This document shows positions 38,294 to 47,800 of a stretch of DNA of 64,000 bases, piece by piece. The position numbers were made by a program, and so were the translations under genes. Below the pieces are notes generated by a model. The model did no database searches and was not told where the DNA came from. It saw only the letters and a program-made list of their open reading frames with translations. Location: assembly GCA_035699085.1 (NCBI GenBank), contig DASSBG010000028.1, positions 124,001-188,000 of the forward strand. The letters are read 5' to 3'. Numbering within the stretch: position 1 is the stretch's first letter; each line of letters begins with the position of its first letter. This stretch comes from DASSBG01 sp035699085. GTDB lineage: Bacteria > Pseudomonadota > Gammaproteobacteria > Xanthomonadales > Rhodanobacteraceae.

Positions 38294-39157
38294 TCAGCTG
38301 CGCGCGCGGGCCGCCGGATCCCGCAACCGCCGCCACGCCACCGCCAGCAACCCAAGAATGCCGGCCAGCAGCCCGAACAACCCCAGCGTCGGCACCGGAA
38401 TCGACGGCGGGATTGGCGCAGCTTCAATCGTCAGCACGAAAGCCTGCTGCGCGCCCGGACCGACGTCCGGAATGCCCACCGTGATCGTGAGCGGGTAATC
38501 CCCCGCCGTGCCGGCCGCCGCCGTGCCGGCAAGCGTCGCCGTGCCGTCACCGTTGTCGGTGAAAGTGACGCCGGATGGCAGCTCGCCGGCAACTGTCAGC
38601 GTCGACCCCGCCAGACCCAGCGTTGTAATATCGAAACTGCCGGCGTTGCGGGCGGTGAAGGTGGTCTGCGCGGCGCTGGTGACGGCCGTGCCGATCAGTT
38701 CGCCACTTGCATACAGGCGGGCAGGATCGCAATTGAAACATTCGGCACCGCCGCCGTTGCCGGTGAGCAGCGCCATGGTGCCGCCGGCATCATCGAGTAC
38801 GGTGGCGGTTCCGAAGCGAAGCGACCGGTCCGAGTCCTTCACATTGAAATAGGCCCCAAGCCAGGTCACCGTCTCGGGCGAGTAATAGCCGCGCGATGTG
38901 GTCGGGTCGTAGGTCATCGGCGGGAACGTGGTGGTGTCGCCGCCGGCAACGGTGATCGACCACGACGCCAGTAGGTACAACGACGCGTCCTTGTCGTAGA
39001 CGAACCAGCCGCTGGCCGTGCCACCATCCACGAAAGCCACATCGTGCAAGGTCCACGTCACCGGCAGCGCCGATGCCGTACCCGCACCCGCCAGGAAAAG
39101 TGCTGCCGCAGCAGCCAAACGCACCCGCGCCCGCACCCATACGGAAAGACGATCCAC
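38294..39157 (-). CDS. Secreted IPTL-CTERM protein
   Basis: A 287-residue exported protein starting at GTG (39157) behind GGGGGTG. The signal peptide ends at GTASALP. The next ~150 residues (WTLHDVAFVDGGTASGWFVY) look like a beta-sandwich module found in secreted PEP/IPTL proteins. An Ig/putative-cadherin-like module follows (FTDNGDGTATLAGTAAAGTAG). The tail IPVPTLGLFGLLAGILGLL with RRLRDPAARARS is an IPTL-CTERM sorting signal. The sorting enzyme is not encoded in this window. Confidence 0.88.
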   Translation of the reverse strand: MDRLSVWVRARVRLAAAAALFLAGAGTASALPVTWTLHDVAFVDGGTASGWFVYDKDASLYLLASWSITVAGGDTTTFPPMTYDPTTSRGYYSPETVTWLGAYFNVKDSDRSLRFGTATVLDDAGGTMALLTGNGGGAECFNCDPARLYASGELIGTAVTSAAQTTFTARNAGSFDITTLGLAGSTLTVAGELPSGVTFTDNGDGTATLAGTAAAGTAGDYPLTITVGIPDVGPGAQQAFVLTIEAAPIPPSIPVPTLGLFGLLAGILGLLAVAWRRLRDPAARARS

Positions 39158-39307
39158 AAGCACCCCCGGTTCAAAGTCTGGCGCGCAGTCTACCCAGAAA
39201 CGCAGCAGCCAACCTGAAGGATGCAGCCGCCACCCGCATGCGATTGGGCGTTCATACGCCCGGTGGTGGTGAATCCGCGTCCGGCAACGACCCGTGGCCG
39301 CGCAGCA

Positions 39308-39351
39308 GCCTGCGTGCAGGCGACAGAGATGGCGGTCGCCTGCACGCAGGC
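39308..39351. repeat. Perfect 17-bp inverted repeat with 10-base loop
   Basis: GCCTGCGTGCAGGCGAC at 39308-39324 is exactly complementary to 39335-39351. It is an intergenic REP-like hairpin of a different family from the RAYT-linked REPs. Confidence 0.8.
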
Positions 39352-39397
39352 TCCTGCCAAAGCGCGTGCCGGCATGGCCGGCCACCGCAGGTTACAC

Positions 39398-39435
39398 CCG
39401 TAGGTCGGGTTAGCGCCGCAGGCGCGTAACCCGAC
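39398..39435. repeat. 38-bp palindromic repeat, right copy
   Basis: Identical to 38243-38280 and in the same orientation. It lies 46 bp upstream of the PhoD-like gene. Confidence 0.8.
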
Positions 39436-39480
39436 GTGGACTTCGACCACTCTTTCAACCAATACAGGAGCGAACCCGCG

Positions 39481-41166
39481 ATGCCCGCGTTGATCCTCGG
39501 CCCCATGCTGCGCTACATCGGCGCGACCGAGGCGACCGTCTGGGTGGAAACCGACGCGGCCTGCCAGGTGCAGGTGCTCGGCCACCGCGCATCGACGTTC
39601 CAGGTGCGCGGGCACCACTACGCGCTGGTGCACATGACCGACCTGCAGCCGGCCACTCACCACCGCTACACGGTCGAGCTGGATGGCACACAGGTCTGGC
39701 CGGAACCGGACTCGCCCTACCCCGCCAGCGTCATCCGCACCTTCGATCCGGACGCGCCGCTGCGCATCGCATTCGGCTCCTGCCGCGTGGCGATGCCGAA
39801 CGAGCCGCCGTACACGCTCACCCATGCCGAGAACCCGGAGCACGGTTTCGAGACCGACGCGCTGTGCGCCCTGGCGCTGCGCATGCGCGGGCAGCCGGCG
39901 GAGGATTGGCCGCACCAGCTGATCATGATCGGCGACCAGATCTATGCCGACGATGTTTCGCCCGCGGTGCGCGACTTCATCCACTCGCGGCGTGACACCA
40001 GCGAAGCGCCCGGCGAGGAACTGGCGGATTTCGAAGAGTTCACGCGCCTGTATCGCGATTCGTGGGGCCAGCCGGACATCCGCTGGCTGCTGTCCACTAT
40101 CCCCAGCGCGATGATCTTCGACGACCACGACGTCAACGACGACTGGAACACCTCCCGTTCCTGGGTCGAGGACATGCGTGCGCTGCCGTGGTGGCACAAG
40201 CGCATCACGGGCGCCTTCATGTCCTACTGGATCTACCAGCACCTCGGCAACCTGTCGCCGGAGGAGCTGTACAAGGACGATGTGTTTGAGCACGCGCGGC
40301 GCAGCGGGCCCGATGAGGACTTCGGCCCGCGCCTGCACGAATTCGCGTGCGTCGCGGACCGCCAACACGACGCCTATCGCTGGAGCTTCCACCGTGATTT
40401 CGGCAAGGTGCGCCTGCTGGTGGTCGATTCGCGCGCCGGCCGCGTGCTTGGCGAGGGCCGGCGCGACATGCTGGACGAAAGCCACTGGCGCTGGCTGGAG
40501 GCGCATGCCGAAGGCGACTTCGACCACCTGCTGATCGGCACCTCGCTGCCGATCATGCTGGCCCACGGCATCCACTACCTGGAGGGTTGGGACGAGGCGG
40601 TCTGCGACGGCGCCTGGGGCCGCTGGTTGACCGGCACGGGCGAGCGCATCCGGCGCAGGCTGGACCTCGAACACTGGAGCGCCTTCCATGCCTCGTTTCG
40701 GCGCATCGTCGAGCTGATCCGCGCCGTCGCCGCGGGCGAGCATGGCCGCGCACCGGCAACGATCACCGTGCTGTCCGGCGATGTGCACCACGTCTACCTG
40801 GCCAAGGCCACGTTCGACGGCCCGCCAGTGAAGAGCGCGGTGTACCAGGCGGTGTGTTCGCCGCTGCGCAATCCGCTCGGCAAGTGGAAGCGGCGCATCA
40901 TGCGCGCCTGCTGGACGTGGCCGATCATCGCGTTGACGCGCGGCATGGCCCGCCTGGCGGGCGTGAAAAAGGATGCCGTGAGCTGGCGGCTATGCCACGA
41001 GCAGCCATGGTTCGACAACCAAGTCGCCAGCCTCGAACTGGACGGCCCGCGCGCCACGATCCGCTTCGAGCGCGCGACGCCCGGCCAGCCGAACCAGCCG
41101 CCGCTCGACGAGCTGTTCACCCACCGCCTGAGCCCGCAAACGACCGCTGCGAGCCACGGTGCGTGA
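39481..41166 (+). CDS. PhoD-like metallophosphatase
   Basis: A 561-residue protein of the PhoD/alkaline phosphatase D superfamily. A short N-terminal beta domain (YIGATEATVWVETDAACQVQV) precedes the phosphatase domain with IAFGSCR, MIGDQIYADD, IFDDHDVNDDWN and LSGDVHHVYL, all with their metal-binding residues. No signal peptide is visible, so this branch may act inside the cell. It lies at the left edge of the accessory island. Confidence 0.9.
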   Translation: MPALILGPMLRYIGATEATVWVETDAACQVQVLGHRASTFQVRGHHYALVHMTDLQPATHHRYTVELDGTQVWPEPDSPYPASVIRTFDPDAPLRIAFGSCRVAMPNEPPYTLTHAENPEHGFETDALCALALRMRGQPAEDWPHQLIMIGDQIYADDVSPAVRDFIHSRRDTSEAPGEELADFEEFTRLYRDSWGQPDIRWLLSTIPSAMIFDDHDVNDDWNTSRSWVEDMRALPWWHKRITGAFMSYWIYQHLGNLSPEELYKDDVFEHARRSGPDEDFGPRLHEFACVADRQHDAYRWSFHRDFGKVRLLVVDSRAGRVLGEGRRDMLDESHWRWLEAHAEGDFDHLLIGTSLPIMLAHGIHYLEGWDEAVCDGAWGRWLTGTGERIRRRLDLEHWSAFHASFRRIVELIRAVAAGEHGRAPATITVLSGDVHHVYLAKATFDGPPVKSAVYQAVCSPLRNPLGKWKRRIMRACWTWPIIALTRGMARLAGVKKDAVSWRLCHEQPWFDNQVASLELDGPRATIRFERATPGQPNQPPLDELFTHRLSPQTTAASHGA

Positions 41167-41255
41167 CCGACCAAAGAGGACAAACGCCCTCGTCACCGGG
41201 GTAAACAGGTCGCGTCGGCCTTAAAAGAACACTGTTCTCGGACCCACCGCCCACT

Positions 41256-41834
41256 CTAACGTCCGCCGGACTTTTCGGCCAATTTCCCAACGGCTGTTCG
41301 ATTCGGGTTGGCTCCGCTCTTTGCTTTGGTCGCCTTCCTGGCGGGCTTCGCCGGAATAGCCTTCTCCGAAAACGAGACGCTCCAAGGGAGTTGCGTTTGG
41401 CGCAATACTGTGGAGCTCACGATGTCCTGGACCTGTGAGCGCACGGAGCAATAGAGCAGCGATTGAAAATCATTTCTCACTTCATCAAAGGCACGCTTAA
41501 ATTCAGCTTTCTCCATTGTTGAGGAGGAAGTGAAGCCGCACAAAAAACTCATTGAAAGCAGATTGCGATCGATCCCGTTGTCGACGCCCTCCGCGCTAAC
41601 TATAAAATCCAGCGGCATTTCAATGACATCGGTCTCCTTGGGCGGATACTTGGAGAACTCTGTCCCACCCACACTCACCTGTACCGCTATACTCACTCCA
41701 GTCCGCATATCTTTATCGTCGAATAGCGACAGGAACTTCTCTTCTGCGAATTCGATAAGCCTCAACCGAATACCAAGCAGCCGAAAACCATGATGCGACA
41801 GCGACGAACCTTTAGTACGCTCAGTTGTAGACAC
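41256..41834 (-). CDS. SecB-like chaperone, third gene of a HicAB module
   Basis: A 192-residue protein. Its C-terminal half carries the SecB-type pattern: FLCGFT, then LLYCSVRSQVQDIVSSTVL and QLPWSVSF. This parallels the PYARECISDLVSRG and LAPVNF segments of SecB. A Lys/Ala-rich tail follows. The start is GTG at 41834, with GAGGGC upstream, overlapping the end of hicB by 14 bp, so translation is probably coupled. In toxin-antitoxin-chaperone modules such a protein folds and protects the antitoxin; that role is inferred from position and fold. Confidence 0.65.
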   Translation of the reverse strand: MSTTERTKGSSLSHHGFRLLGIRLRLIEFAEEKFLSLFDDKDMRTGVSIAVQVSVGGTEFSKYPPKETDVIEMPLDFIVSAEGVDNGIDRNLLSMSFLCGFTSSSTMEKAEFKRAFDEVRNDFQSLLYCSVRSQVQDIVSSTVLRQTQLPWSVSFSEKAIPAKPARKATKAKSGANPNRTAVGKLAEKSGGR

Positions 41835-42306
41835 GGGAACTGCCCTCTAGCTCGCTTTCAAGCACTCCAGGCTGCTCAGATACATGAGACCACGGCGAAA
41901 TACCTCCTTCCGCACGTATTGGAACGCGCTGGAGCAATATCGGCTCTTCACTTTGAACCAGCGACCGGGCAGACGCGCGGATGTGAATCTGTACTGCTTC
42001 GCGCACGAAATCGTTTAAAGAACGCCTCAGAGTTCTTGCTAGCGTCACTGCCTGCCGGTGAAGATCTGGCCCGATTCGCACGTTGAAGGTACCTTTGCAT
42101 GGTTTTTCCGGAGCAAGCCCCTGTGCTCTACAATGTTCAAGGTATGCATCAACGGCTTGATAAAACTCTTTCTTCAGTCCATCTACATCAACTGCCGAGA
42201 AAAGGATCAGACTGTCGATATCAAGGACTTTTCCAACGAACACCTCGTCTTCGCTGGAAAATTCGATAGCGGCCGAAAATGTCTTGTAATCCAACTTATT
42301 CATCAT
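41821..42306 (-). CDS. hicB: HicB-family antitoxin with C-terminal extension
   Basis: A 161-residue protein. The N-terminal half is a HicB-type partial RNase-H-like fold (YKTFSAAIEFSSEDEVFVGK to FYQAVDAYLEHCRAQG). A ribbon-helix-helix-like DNA-binding segment follows (FNVRIGPDLHRQAVTLARTL, RRSLNDFVREAVQIH). A further ~45 residues ending in ISPWSHVSEQPGV exceed the usual length. The start at 42306 overlaps the hicA stop. It would neutralise HicA and repress the operon. The tail may be a chaperone-addiction segment, given the SecB-like gene next door. Confidence 0.82.
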   Translation of the reverse strand: MMNKLDYKTFSAAIEFSSEDEVFVGKVLDIDSLILFSAVDVDGLKKEFYQAVDAYLEHCRAQGLAPEKPCKGTFNVRIGPDLHRQAVTLARTLRRSLNDFVREAVQIHIRASARSLVQSEEPILLQRVPIRAEGGISPWSHVSEQPGVLESELEGSSRVYN

Positions 42307-42562
42307 CGTAATACCCCCATTCATTTAATCGTGATGCGAGTTCTTTCACGTAGACAACAAGTACGGTCGGAGGGTTTCGACCATGCGGTTTGTGTAGACG
42401 AATGACTCTTGTCGGCTCCTTCGGATCATGAAACATGACACGTGCGCCGTCTCCGTTCGACTCCACGAACCCGAGCCCGAGCAAGAGCGTCTCCAGCTCC
42501 TTCCAGGTAAGGTCCTTGGGCACGCCTGCCAGACGTTGCAGTTGCTTTCTGCGCTTAGACAA
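42296..42562 (-). CDS. hicA: HicA-family mRNA-interferase toxin
   Basis: An 88-residue protein in the HicA double-stranded-RNA-binding fold: TWKELETLLLGLGFVESNGD, GARVMFHDP, IRLHKPHGRNPPTVLVVYVK. The conserved His lies in LHKPHG. It starts at TTG (42562), with a GAGCAAG upstream and no better ATG in frame. HicA toxins cleave mRNA and stop growth until HicB binds. It is the first gene of hicA-hicB-secB-like. Confidence 0.85.
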   Translation of the reverse strand: MSKRRKQLQRLAGVPKDLTWKELETLLLGLGFVESNGDGARVMFHDPKEPTRVIRLHKPHGRNPPTVLVVYVKELASRLNEWGYYDDE

Positions 42563-42988
42563 GGCTTGCTCGCATCAAGTATGGGGCTGGTCCGGCGGTC
42601 GTGCAACTATGTGCTAGTTGCAGAGGTTCAGGTTACCATAGCTCTATCCACGCGCGCTAGACACTTTTCCCTTTTTCTAACAAAGACTTGGGGGTCCAAG
42701 GAAGGCAGAAGGAGCCTGGCATCAACGAGATAGCACACACAAACCGGCGCAAACCATCCCCCTCCGGCCTCCGCGATGGCCAGCAAGGTCAGGGGCAAAC
42801 AGGCTCTGGCGCGCGTGCTCTACGGTGGCTGCTCGCTGGTCGACATCGATCGCGCCTGTCGCAGCCGCGGCGACCCAACTGCGTTTCCATGGCTTTTATC
42901 GAGCCGGTCTTCCGCCGCTTCGTACCTTTCTTCACCCGCAAGCATCGGTAGGCGATGCTCGACCAGCCACGTTAATGAGAACGCTGTG
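42563..42988. other. Intergenic stretch at the head of the TA operon
   Basis: Contains the hicA promoter/operator at 42578-42621. A plus-strand frame from 42776 (MASKVRGKQALARVLYGGC) runs into the next gene but looks non-coding. The part near 42620-42700 is AT-rich compared with the core genome. Confidence 0.5.
42578..42621 (-). promoter_or_regulatory. Candidate hicA promoter with overlapping palindromic operator
   Basis: On the minus strand TTGCAC (42601-42606) and CATACT (42578-42583) are separated by 17 bp, a fair sigma-70 match 16 bp before the hicA start. A perfect 7-bp inverted repeat, GCAACTA-TGTGC-TAGTTGC (42603-42621), overlaps the -35 box and is a natural site for HicB autoregulation. 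Confidence 0.5.
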
Positions 42989-43300
42989 ATGGAGGACGAA
43001 CAGATCTCAGAGCGCGAATTCGAAGATGTCTGGGGCGTCTACTTGAAGCCATCCGGCGACTTGTTCGAGTTCGAGGACGTCCAGCACCAGCCCTTGAATC
43101 ACGTGTGGACCGTCTGCGAAAGCGGCGACGACGCCGACGGCAACTGGTACGCGGCACCAGGCTTTCACATCGTCAACAAGCTCGGCTACGTCATGACCAA
43201 GAAGGCGTGGACCGACTCTACGCGCGACGCCAACTACTTTCTCGACGACTTCGAACACGACGACGCCGACGAGCACGACGGCGATGGCCACGACACTTAA
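42989..43300 (+). CDS. Acidic small protein of unknown family
   Basis: The 103-residue frame starts MEDEQISEREFEDVWGVYLK at an ATG after GAGAA. It has a central HVWTVCESGDDADGNWYAAP and GFHIVNKLGYVMTKKAW, then an Asp/His-rich tail (DDFEHDDADEHDGDGHDT). It is strongly acidic. The family was not recognised. The next gene starts 47 bp later on the same strand. It could be a small effector or immunity-like protein, but nothing in the sequence decides this. Confidence 0.6.
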   Translation: MEDEQISEREFEDVWGVYLKPSGDLFEFEDVQHQPLNHVWTVCESGDDADGNWYAAPGFHIVNKLGYVMTKKAWTDSTRDANYFLDDFEHDDADEHDGDGHDT

Positions 43301-43347
43301 AGGGACCACGAGACCCACGCCACCGCCGTCATGAGGAGGGACGAACG

Positions 43348-43713
43348 ATGACCGCCAAGGACTACTGCGTTTTCGTGTACATGTACCGCGACGCCGCCAA
43401 CTACAAGGCTGGCGGGCAACTCGTGCTTGAGGGCAGCTATACCGAGGCCGCGGAGGCCGCCATCCGCCAGCGCTGCGACTCATGGGACCACTTTGTTGCC
43501 GAGCAGGTTGGCGTGCCCGCCTTGTATGCGGAGCTTTACAAGTACAGCGGCGGCCCCACCATCGACGATATCGCCTTCCACGAGTTCCAACACCTGCGCG
43601 CCGCAACTGCGGACGACCTGGCGACCGAGCCATGGGGCACGCTGGATGAACTCGTCGCCCGCTTTTGCGCCGTGAAGTCGTGGAACTGCAGGCTGTCGCC
43701 CCACTGCGACTGA
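43348..43713 (+). CDS. Unknown 121-residue protein downstream of the acidic protein
   Basis: It starts at ATG 43348 behind GAGGAGGG. The sequence MTAKDYCVFVYMYRDAANYK, LEGSYTEAAEAAIRQRCDSW and FHEFQHLRAATADDLA has no recognised family. Charged helices dominate and there is no signal or membrane segment. It is probably co-transcribed with the 42989 gene. Both have codon usage like the host rather than the AT-richer neighbours. Confidence 0.6.
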   Translation: MTAKDYCVFVYMYRDAANYKAGGQLVLEGSYTEAAEAAIRQRCDSWDHFVAEQVGVPALYAELYKYSGGPTIDDIAFHEFQHLRAATADDLATEPWGTLDELVARFCAVKSWNCRLSPHCD

Positions 43714-43856
43714 TCGCCTGCACGGCAACGGCTTCTCGCTTCTGGCGGCGCTGGTCAACCATTGGTTCGCCGTAAGGAGCCAACTGGCGGCTTCTGCTCC
43801 CCGAGCGCTTCGGCTAACCTGGGGCACACAGCCAAGCTGATCGGGGAAGCGGGGAC

Positions 43857-44705
43857 ATGGCACGAGGCGAGGACTGGACAGATCTTGAGGTCGAGGCCTG
43901 CGTGGCCGACTATCTCCATATGCTGACGCTGGAACTCAATGGCCAGCGGTACAACAAGACGGAACACGCAGCGGCCCTCATGGCCCAACTGGATGGGCGC
44001 ACGCGTCAATCCGTCGAATTCAAACACTGCAACATCAGCGCAGTCATGGTGGCGCTGGGCTATCCGTACATTGATGGCTACAAGCCCCGCGGCAACTATC
44101 AGTCACTGCTCCTGGATATCGCCGAAGCCCAGTCAGAGGCTAACGTCGTATTGCAGGAAGCGGCGCAAGCGGCCGTGTCGCGTCCGGCAATCACCATGAC
44201 CCTGCAAGACTCAGCAGCTGTATGGGTGCCACGCCCGCAAGTGAAGCGGGTGCGGGAAACCGCCGTGCCCTACGCTCCGCGCTTTTCCGCCGCCAAACGC
44301 GATTATCTGGCGCAGGAGGCTCGCAACCGATCACTTGGCCGTGCTGGTGAACTATTCGTGGTTGAACTGGAAGCGCGTCGCCTGCATGCGGCCGGCAAGA
44401 AGGCCCTCAGCGAGCGCGTGGACCACGTGGCAAGCACGCAAGGTGACGGACTCGGCTACGACGTTTTATCCTACGAGGAAAGCGGCCGTGAACGCCTTAT
44501 CGAAGTGAAAACGACGGCCTTCGGCCAACTGACGCCCTTCTTTGTCAGCCGAAACGAGCTGGCGCGGTCCGAAGCCGATTCTGGGCAATATTTCCTATAC
44601 CGTCTGTTCGACTTCCGCGATCGCCCGAGAGTATTCGAGCTATCAGGCCCCATCACCGACTTTTGCCAGCTCGATCCAACGACGTACAGGGCGATCCTCG
44701 CATAA
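43857..44705 (+). CDS. DUF3883 (PD-(D/E)XK nuclease-like) protein
   Basis: A 282-residue protein. The first ~95 residues (WTDLEVEACVADYLHMLTLE, SAVMVALGYPYIDGYKPR) are an N-terminal module seen fused to nucleases. The C-terminal ~120 residues match DUF3883: RSLGRAGELFVVELE, DGLGYDVLSYEESG, RLIEVKTTAFGQLTPFFVSR. GYD and EVK carry the Asp, Glu and Lys of a PD-(D/E)XK active site. DUF3883 proteins often sit in restriction or defence loci. It converges on the metallophosphoesterase-STAND gene. Confidence 0.8.
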   Translation: MARGEDWTDLEVEACVADYLHMLTLELNGQRYNKTEHAAALMAQLDGRTRQSVEFKHCNISAVMVALGYPYIDGYKPRGNYQSLLLDIAEAQSEANVVLQEAAQAAVSRPAITMTLQDSAAVWVPRPQVKRVRETAVPYAPRFSAAKRDYLAQEARNRSLGRAGELFVVELEARRLHAAGKKALSERVDHVASTQGDGLGYDVLSYEESGRERLIEVKTTAFGQLTPFFVSRNELARSEADSGQYFLYRLFDFRDRPRVFELSGPITDFCQLDPTTYRAILA

Positions 44706-44816
44706 TGCCGTAGCTCCCGCGGACGCCCGGTACATTCGCTCGCTAGCGTGCTAACTGCAATATTTTTGAGATCTGATAAACCACCCAACTACGACGCATG
44801 CTCTCTTCCGTCACTA

Positions 44817-47800
44817 TCACCCGTCTGCTCTCTTTCCGCCTTTCCGCTGCTCCAAGGCGACAAACGGCAGCGCCTCAATGCTGAATTTTGAAAGAACGGC
44901 CCTCTTGAGCTCCTCACGGGAAGGGAAAAGGTAAAACCGTCGAATGAGAAACTGTCTGAACACCGCGTTCGGCAGAAAACCTGCGCCGCGAAGCAACTCG
45001 GACTCGAGACTTAGTATTTCCTCTTTTGGAAAACTCGAGAAATGCTCGAGCTGTGTCGCAAGGCGTAACATACGGCCAGTGTCCGAGTCCTGAAGCACCT
45101 CATCGATAGTCAATGTCAAACTTTCCGAACCGATCGCATTCGAAATTCCCAACATCGCGCCAACAGTGATATTTACCAGCAACGATGGGAGGTAACGCTC
45201 CAGCTCAGCGGCGATGTCCATCTCAGTTGCGTCGGGGCGTTCCGTCCGAATCTTTACGGCTCGCAACGTGATGAGTTCACCCCCTTGATCTTCGATCGTC
45301 TCATTAATGAACCCGAGCAAACGTAAGCCAAGGCCAACGCAAGTGCGCGCCATACGCGCCTTGTCCTCGGCGTGAATTTCTCCAGCGTGGTTACGGAGAA
45401 CTTGACCAAGCACTTGCAGCGTTTTGAACGCCGCATTCATCGCAAGTACGTCATCCAACCGATCCCTAAGCCGCGTCTCAGCCGCGTCAGTTAGATTCTG
45501 CCTAGCACTATCCGCGTCGGCTTGGACGCGCTGATGCAACATTATCTCTAGAGCGCGATCACCTTGATACAAAATCGCCCGTACCGCTGAAGAGTCAAAC
45601 TTCCCAAACGTCTTGACACGGGCAAATAAATCGGCGTCAGTGTAAACGTCAAACATACTATCCGCTCGAGCGATTATCTTTTCAGCAATACGCGGGTTTC
45701 GCCCCAAGTGAGCCAGAAAAAGCAGTATGTTGGCGTTTCGCTCTGTATGGATAGCACTGACGAGCCGGTCGATCTGAGGCTCCAACGTCGGCCAGCTCTC
45801 AACCTGCGCCAGATACCTGGCGACGAAATAATAATAGTGAAATGGGTAGCGAAAGCGAACCACACCACCTCTGTCGTCCAAAATATCCGCGGCCACCATC
45901 TGAGCTTGGACCTGTGCCAGCGACGCGTTTAATGCATAAGCTCTACAGTGCGCCACGTGAAACGAATCAAAGCTTGTCTGCGAAACTGACTCGTCACCAC
46001 GTACTTCTAACAACTCCGCGAATGCAGTCAAATAGGTCAATGATCCAACCAGATCAAACGCCTTAACCTTAGCGCTTAAAGCTTGCCGTATCAGCGACTC
46101 ATACAAAAACCCGTGCGATCCACTCTTTACAACCGTGTTCAGGTCTTGCGACAGCTCCGCACGCTGGAGAATGATCAATACGAAAACCGGAACCGACGGA
46201 ATCAAATTACGACCAAGAGTCTCATCGACGATCTTTGACATCTTTGCCGCTGTCAACTTTAATGCCTCATAATTTACGTCTCCCCGCCCTATAAGCAGCC
46301 ATTTCTCAATTATCGCCAACCGACGGTGATAGTCGCATGGGAGAATATCGTAAATTTTTGAGCCAGCGAAGTCCTTATTGCCAAGCAGTTCATTCAAAGC
46401 GACATCGATGCCAGGATATGAGTCAAGCATGATATAAATATGCCCAAACCAACTCCGCAGCATGCGCAATCCTTCAAGGTAGCCGGTCTTTACCTGTGAT
46501 AGATCGAAATCGTCTAGAATCAAAATGCGCTGCGCTGGATCGAGCTGCATGTAGGTAGTACGGCTTTGCTCACCATAGGTGAAATCAACAGCCGCGTGGA
46601 TGCGGTCATTGAGACTACGTTCTCGCCACGACGAGACATTGCTCGCAGATATAAATAGCGGGTACAGCCCTTTTCTCGCCAAACTTAAGGCTAGCATCTT
46701 TCCGAGGGCAGTCTTCCCACGCTGTTCGACGCCACGAACAACCACCAAAGGCGAGGTTGATCTCACGTCTGTGAGTAGTTCGGCGCTCTTCTCGTTTTGC
46801 GCCTCCGCATATGTCGATGCTTCTTTTCCGGATCCCACTTCCTTCAGTGCGGGCCAGACAAAGATGTCGGGGAGATTGATCTTCTCCTTGTTGCGGTGGG
46901 TAAAGTTGGCACCCGCACTCGAAAACTCGTTAAAAGCGCCTGGACTGAGGCCGAGCTTTCGCGAACCGTTTCGCGTTGGCCACGCAATCGTTTCTGAAGC
47001 GCTCCGCTCAGCCCACCGCTCGTAGCGGCCGTCGGACCATTTGTAGGACGTTAGCCGGAATCCTTCTTCGACATCGATCTCGACCACCTGAAATGCACTC
47101 TCGCGCGGCTGGCCCGCCGTATGGAGCGCGTGGCCCTTAAGGTAGGAGACGGAGGTGTCCTCGTAGATTTCCTTCAAGGTTTCGGCCCAAAGTACATGTT
47201 CATGCCCCATCAATACTAAGTCAGCGGATGTCGCCGCATGCTGAGCAAGTTCTCTCGCGTTATCCTGTTGGAACCAGTTATATGGATGGTGCATTACATA
47301 TACGGTCCTCCTCGAAAAATTTAAATCGTCTGACGGGGGTATTGGTAGATATAGTTTCCCTTGCTCTTCCTTTTTTACCGACATCACGCAAGAATTGAAC
47401 AGCACATATTTAATCGCATGGCTACCGTCTACATCTACGACAGAATGCCAAACATCCACCTGATCGATGTCGGGATCTAGGTCCTTTTGCAGCTCAAAGA
47501 AGTCGCTGAGAACAGTGCCGAAGCAATCGGCAATTTGATCCGTGATGATCTTTGGATCCTCTCTTACGGTCCGCAAGAGAGCATCTCGAACTGATTGGTC
47601 GCCCGTAAAGTTGCAGTCGTGGTTGCCTGCGCAAATGAAAATTCTCGGCTTGATGCCTGATTTCTTCTCTATGCGACATGCTATGGCCACCAAGAATGTC
47701 TTTCCTAGCTCGAATTCCTCCTTGAGCCCCCAGTTGGCAATGTCACCACTGACCACGAGGTGCACGTCCTGGACGTTCGTGATCGCGGACAGCGCCGCGT

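Larger units (their letters stand above)
39158..39480. other. Intergenic stretch holding two palindromic elements
   Basis: No gene is supported between the IPTL-CTERM gene and the PhoD-like gene, which are divergently transcribed. It contains the 44-bp inverted repeat at 39308-39351 and the second 38-bp repeat at 39398-39435. Promoters for both neighbours should lie here but no clear boxes were recognised. Confidence 0.6.
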
